From Caryophanales bacterium UBA4855 (lineage in GTDB: Bacteria > Bacillota_I > Bacilli_A > RFN20 > CAG-826), in contig DHEH01000015.1 in the NCBI GenBank assembly GCA_002399785.1, positions 1 to 8,658 on the forward strand: a stretch of 8,658 nt of DNA, read 5' to 3'. Below the pieces are notes generated by a model that was not told where the DNA came from, made no database searches, and saw nothing but the letters and a program-made list of their open reading frames with translations. Shown here one piece after another: positions 5,464-8,658 of this stretch (positions within the stretch are counted from its first letter, which is position 1; each line of letters starts with the position of its first letter). The position numbers and the translations under genes were made by a program.

Positions 5464-6808
5464 ATGAAAAAAAGAATTCTTTCAACTTTATCTTTGATGG
5501 GTTGTCTTTTGGTTGGGGGAAATACAATTGTTGGTTGCATTAGCGAAACAAAACCTGAACCAATAGTTGAAACATATAAAATTACTATAGGTATTATTGG
5601 CGAAGGCGGTACATTATCTTTTGATAAAGAAAGTGCTAAAGAAGGCGATACTATAACAATTTCTGTTGCTCTTGGAACTAATAAAAAAATTGGTGAAATT
5701 ACTGCAAAAGATTCAGATGGAGCAGTAAATATTGTAACTATTAACGAAGGTTAAAAATTATTTGACCAGTGATTCAGCGTTAATTTCTTTTGTTGGCACC
5801 TTTTTAGATAACCCATTTTATTACATTTTCGGAAGCGATTTCACGGGAATAAGTACTAATGAGTATGAATTAGATAACGAAAAAGTATCGCAGTTATTTT
5901 CTAAATTTTGCTACTTTATGTCGGTTGGTCTTAAAGGCGTTCCTAGTGTAAACACTTTTACAATGGACGACGATGGTAATTTTTCTAAATTTTATTTCGA
6001 ACCTGAAGATCGCAAAGTCGGTGAAACTGACACCATATCTCAATCTTCTTTGTATTACATAATTCACCAATCAGTTACTTTTGATGTTTTAAAAATTGGA
6101 GATACTTTAATTGATCATTTAACACCAGTTAAAAAAGATGGTTCTAGTGCTAATTCTGCTTTAAAATCAGCTTTTTCAAAATTTAATGAGAAAAAGATTA
6201 CTATCACAGTTAGAGATGATGCCACTTCAAATTCAACTACAACTTCTTCAACAAACAAGTTCTTCTTTGATGGAAAAAATGCTTATGTTAAGTATTTTAA
6301 TGATTATAAAGTAAGTGAATCTGAATTAAATAGTGCTAATGATTATATGCTTAGAGTAGGAGAAGACGTAAAGCATTATGAAGCCTATGGATATGATGAT
6401 CGATTCGGAAGTTGGGAACCATCAAACAGTACAAAATTTGGAAAATTAAATCAAGATTCCTATGTTTATAACGATTTAATTCCAATAGTCAATACGGTTA
6501 GTTCGGAATTATTTACTTTTGATAAAACAACTAATTTGTATAAATTAGATAAAGATTATCTTAGTGGTGTTTTTGGCTATACGTTAACTCCTGTTTTCAA
6601 AGAAGTAAGGTCAAACAATATTTTAAATGCTTCAAGTTTATCTTTAAAATTAGATAATTCAGGTAATTTAAGTTCTGCCATTATTAAATATTCTTATTAT
6701 GATTCAAGTTTTAATTCTTATAGTGGTACTGTTTATGTAAATTATTCCAATCAAGGCTCAACGGTTATTCCTTTTTCAGCCTTAGACAATTTAGGAGGCA
6801 ACAAATAA
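5464..6808 (+). pseudogene. Surface lipoprotein, split by a one-base frameshift
   Basis: The first part (5464-5754, 96 residues) has a lipoprotein signal peptide ending in TIVGC (Cys25). A small beta-rich bacterial repeat domain follows: GGTLSFDKESAKEGDTITISV, then an ITAKDSDGAVNIVTINEG segment of the kind normally followed by a 'Y-FTMP-V-IS' strand. A TAA at 5752-5754 then stops the frame. In the next frame the missing strand continues as KNYLTSDSALISFVGTF and the sequence runs open to 6808 with the polar composition of an exported protein, including DNPFYYIFGSD and a Ser/Thr-rich stretch (TSNSTTTSSTNK). One extra T at 5751-5752, or two lost bases, explains the break. The second part has no signal peptide, no ribosome binding site and no good start codon, so it is not a gene of its own. 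Its function is unknown. Its stop overlaps the next ATG. Confidence 0.8.
6793..6798 (+). promoter_or_regulatory. Ribosome binding site AGGAGG and TAATG stop-start overlap of the second lipoprotein gene
   Basis: AGGAGG lies 9 bases before the ATG at 6808. That ATG shares its A with the TAA of the upstream gene (TAATG), a typical translational coupling junction. It shows that the stop at 6808 is the true end of the first lipoprotein, and so supports joining its two parts. Confidence 0.8.
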
Positions 6809-8390
6809 TGAAAAAAGGTATTTTCAAATTATCGGTTTTATTACTTTCTTCTTTTACAACTCTATCATTAACTAGTTGTAACGAGGTTAGCAAAGCTAGT
6901 GCAAACATAGAAATTTTTGATATGTTTGATTTTGCTGATATTTATATTAAAAATGAAAAAGAAGCCTATTTCGCGGGGGATATTGTTGTATTAGATGTTA
7001 CAATGGATGATAAATATGTCTTAAGTTACACCACTTTAAATGATGTAAAAATTGAAGATATCAATGCTATAACTTTGGTTGCTGGAGATAATGAAATTCA
7101 TTGTTTTTTTACCAAAGATGAAGAAATTTATGATCAATCTTACTTACGTGATTTTACTTTTGTATTTGATGAAGATAGCGATTCTTATTTTATAAAAAGT
7201 TATTCATTTACAGGGAAAGCACCAACTACAGTTGATATTCCATCTCAATATAGAAATAAAAATGTTTCAAAAATTTTAGGGAAATCATTTGTTTCGGCTA
7301 ATGGAACGAAAACTATAAATGTTCCAAAAACAATTACAACAATTGAAGAATCTGCTTTTATTGGTTTATCAACATTAAATAATTTTAATGTGAGTGAAAA
7401 TAATACAGATTATACAACGATTAATGGTGTTCTTTTTAGGAAAAATAAAGAACATTTATTAGCTTATCCTGACGGAAAAGGAACAAGTTATTCCGTTCCT
7501 ACTACCACAAAATATATTGATAGTTACGCATTTAATAGTTCAAAAATTATTGATATTACTCTTAATGACGGTTTGTTAAGTATTGGAGACAATGCTTTTG
7601 AAGGTTGCACAGGATTAATTAATTTTGTAATGAGTGACATCGTAACCGATTTAGGAACTGCTGCTTTTAAAACGTGCAGTAATATGAAAACTATTAAATT
7701 ATCAAATAGTCTCAAAGAACTTAAGGATTGAACTTTTCAACAATTCTTAACTTTAACAGAAATTGATATTCCTGGAAGCGTAAAATCAATTGGATCTTCT
7801 TGCTTTCTTAGTGATTCAAAGATGACAAAAATTACACTAAACGAAGGATTAGAAGAGATTAAGGTTAATGGTTTAAGTTATATTTCTGGTGTTTCAAGCA
7901 TAGTTCTTCCTTCAACCGTAACCTCAATTGGAGAAGATGCTTTTGTGCTACTACTTCTTTAAAATCTATTACTGTCAGTGAAAATAATGGGGTCTTTGCA
8001 GGGGATAATGAAGTTTTATTTAATAAAGACAAGACAACTTTAATCTATTATCCATCATGCAAAGTAAACACTAATAACGCTTATACAGTGCCCGATGGTG
8101 TCACAAATTTAGGGTATAGAAGTTCTTAATATGTATCTCAAAATCCAAGCGAATCTTCTACGACTCTATATAGTTTAAAGACTCTTAATTTTTCAAATAA
8201 AATTACTGATATCAAAAACTCTTTTTATGGAGCAAACGCCATAACAATTGATTTTGCAGGAACTAAGGCTGAATTCCAAACATTAGCTGATAATAGTAAA
8301 TTTACTGATTCTTCTAATAATGTAATTGAGTGGGATACCGGTAGTAATTCACCAAAAGTTGTTTGTTCGGACGGAAATTATGAAGGCTAA
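6808..8390 (+). pseudogene. BspA-type leucine-rich-repeat (LRR_5) lipoprotein with three disabling lesions
   Basis: LRR_5 lipoproteins are displayed on the cell surface and often mediate adhesion. The signal peptide ends in LSLTSC (lipobox Cys24). LRR_5 units follow from about residue 160, with the usual pattern 'IP-T-I--AF-GC--L--I', for example TITTIEESAFIGLSTLNN and LLSIGDNAFEGCTGLINF, plus the inserted GVLFRKNKEHLLAYPDGK type of repeat. A TGA (7729-7731) breaks the repeat LKELKD-TFQQFLTLTEIDIP, which continues without loss. A one-base deletion near 7941-7945 shifts the frame inside GEDAF-ATTSLKSI. A TAA (8127-8129) interrupts again after NLGYRSS. The protein then reads on to a natural-looking end, IEWDTGSNSPKVVCSDGNYEG, at 8390. 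Repaired, it would be about 527 residues; only the first 307 can now be made. Trp is TGG elsewhere, so TGA is treated as a stop. Confidence 0.88.
7989..8006. repeat. G-rich 18-base repeat, copy 2
   Basis: This is the partner of the copy at 3229-3246 with one substitution. Here it encodes NNGVFAGDNE within an LRR_5 repeat of the pseudogene, in the reading frame used after the one-base deletion. Its coding role explains this copy but not the non-coding one. Confidence 0.55.
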
Positions 8391-8658
8391 ATCTTTTAAA
8401 AGAATCGTTTTAATTTCGTCTTTGATTGCTTTAAGTCTTCCTCTTTTTGGACGTTCTTCTGATTCGGAAATTGTGGTTGATAATGAAAATAAATCTACAA
8501 TAGCATATGTTTTTGGCGAAAATGCTATTCAAGTTAGCTCGAATTTAAGCTAAGATGAAATGGTAAAAAATGCAGTTTGTAAACTCACAATCACTGTTTT
8601 AAAAAATTGCAAGATCAATAGCGTTAAAGCAAATGATACAGAATTACATTTTGCTTTT
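8380..8658 (+). pseudogene. Third lipoprotein gene, broken by an in-frame TAA and lacking the lipobox Cys (runs off the window)
   Basis: The ATG at 8380 overlaps the 3' end of the LRR pseudogene by 11 bases, so it would be translationally coupled; only a weak CGGA ribosome site is visible. The product begins as a lipoprotein signal peptide (MKAKSFKRIVLISS, then SLPLFG), but residue 25 is Arg (CGT) where the lipobox Cys (TGT) should be, one base change away. After 57 codons a TAA (8551-8553) stops the frame. The same frame then continues for 35 codons to the window edge with KLTITVLKNCKINSVKANDTEL, which resembles the beta-rich repeat domain of the first lipoprotein (ITISVALGTNKKIGEITAKD). I therefore read the TAA as a nonsense change in a longer gene. 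How the gene ends is not visible. Confidence 0.7.

Noticed and set aside
5762..6808. The second part of the first lipoprotein as an independent gene starting at TTG 5762
   Set aside because: It has no ribosome binding site and no signal peptide despite an exported-type composition, and its first residues complete a strand of the preceding domain. A frameshifted single gene explains it better.
8326..8379. A GTG-started extension of the third lipoprotein upstream of the ATG at 8380
   Set aside because: It overlaps the end of the LRR protein in another frame and would bury the signal peptide 18 residues in; the ATG gives a normal signal peptide start.
5464..8658. An alternative genetic code as the explanation of the interrupted genes
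   Set aside because: The interruptions include two frameshifts and two TAA codons. TAA is the normal stop of all intact genes here, and Trp is written TGG, so no single reassignment accounts for them.

Overview
The window comes from a low-GC bacterium, most likely an uncultivated gut-type Bacilli or Mycoplasmatota relative (RF39, Erysipelotrichales or Acholeplasma-like). The reasons are the strong AT bias, TAA at the end of every intact gene, AAGGAGG-type ribosome binding sites, type II lipoprotein signals and a BspA-type leucine-rich-repeat (LRR_5) surface protein. Clear tryptophans are encoded by TGG (three in the M18 aminopeptidase, one in each of two lipoproteins), so the standard code applies rather than the Mycoplasma TGA=Trp code. 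Taxonomy is inference. All genes lie on the + strand.

Positions 1-1032 hold the tail of an unidentified gene and two tightly packed small membrane proteins of unknown function. Positions 1088-4693 carry three recognisable genes: surE (5'/3'-nucleotidase) behind an extended -10 promoter so close to the ATG that the mRNA should be leaderless; an M18 metallo-aminopeptidase ending in a strong intrinsic terminator; and an FtsH-like AAA+/M41 metalloprotease that appears to lack the FtsH membrane domain and has altered pore-loop and sensor-1 residues. A four-helix membrane protein (4830-5303) follows with its own promoter and terminator.

From 5412 to the window end there is one promoter followed by three tightly coupled lipoprotein genes, and all three are broken by small lesions. 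The first (5464-6808) has a one-base frameshift. The second (6808-8390), an LRR_5 protein, has an in-frame TGA, a one-base deletion and an in-frame TAA. The third (8380 to the end) has an in-frame TAA, and an Arg stands where the lipobox Cys should be. Homology-like sequence continues past every lesion, so these look like recent pseudogenes or a silent surface-antigen locus. The contrast with the clean genes in the first 5.3 kb is the most notable signal in the window.

Other points of interest are a G-rich 18-base near-repeat shared by the sequence after the aminopeptidase stop and the LRR pseudogene, and a palindrome over the surE promoter. No tRNA, rRNA, CRISPR array, transposase or minus-strand gene was seen.
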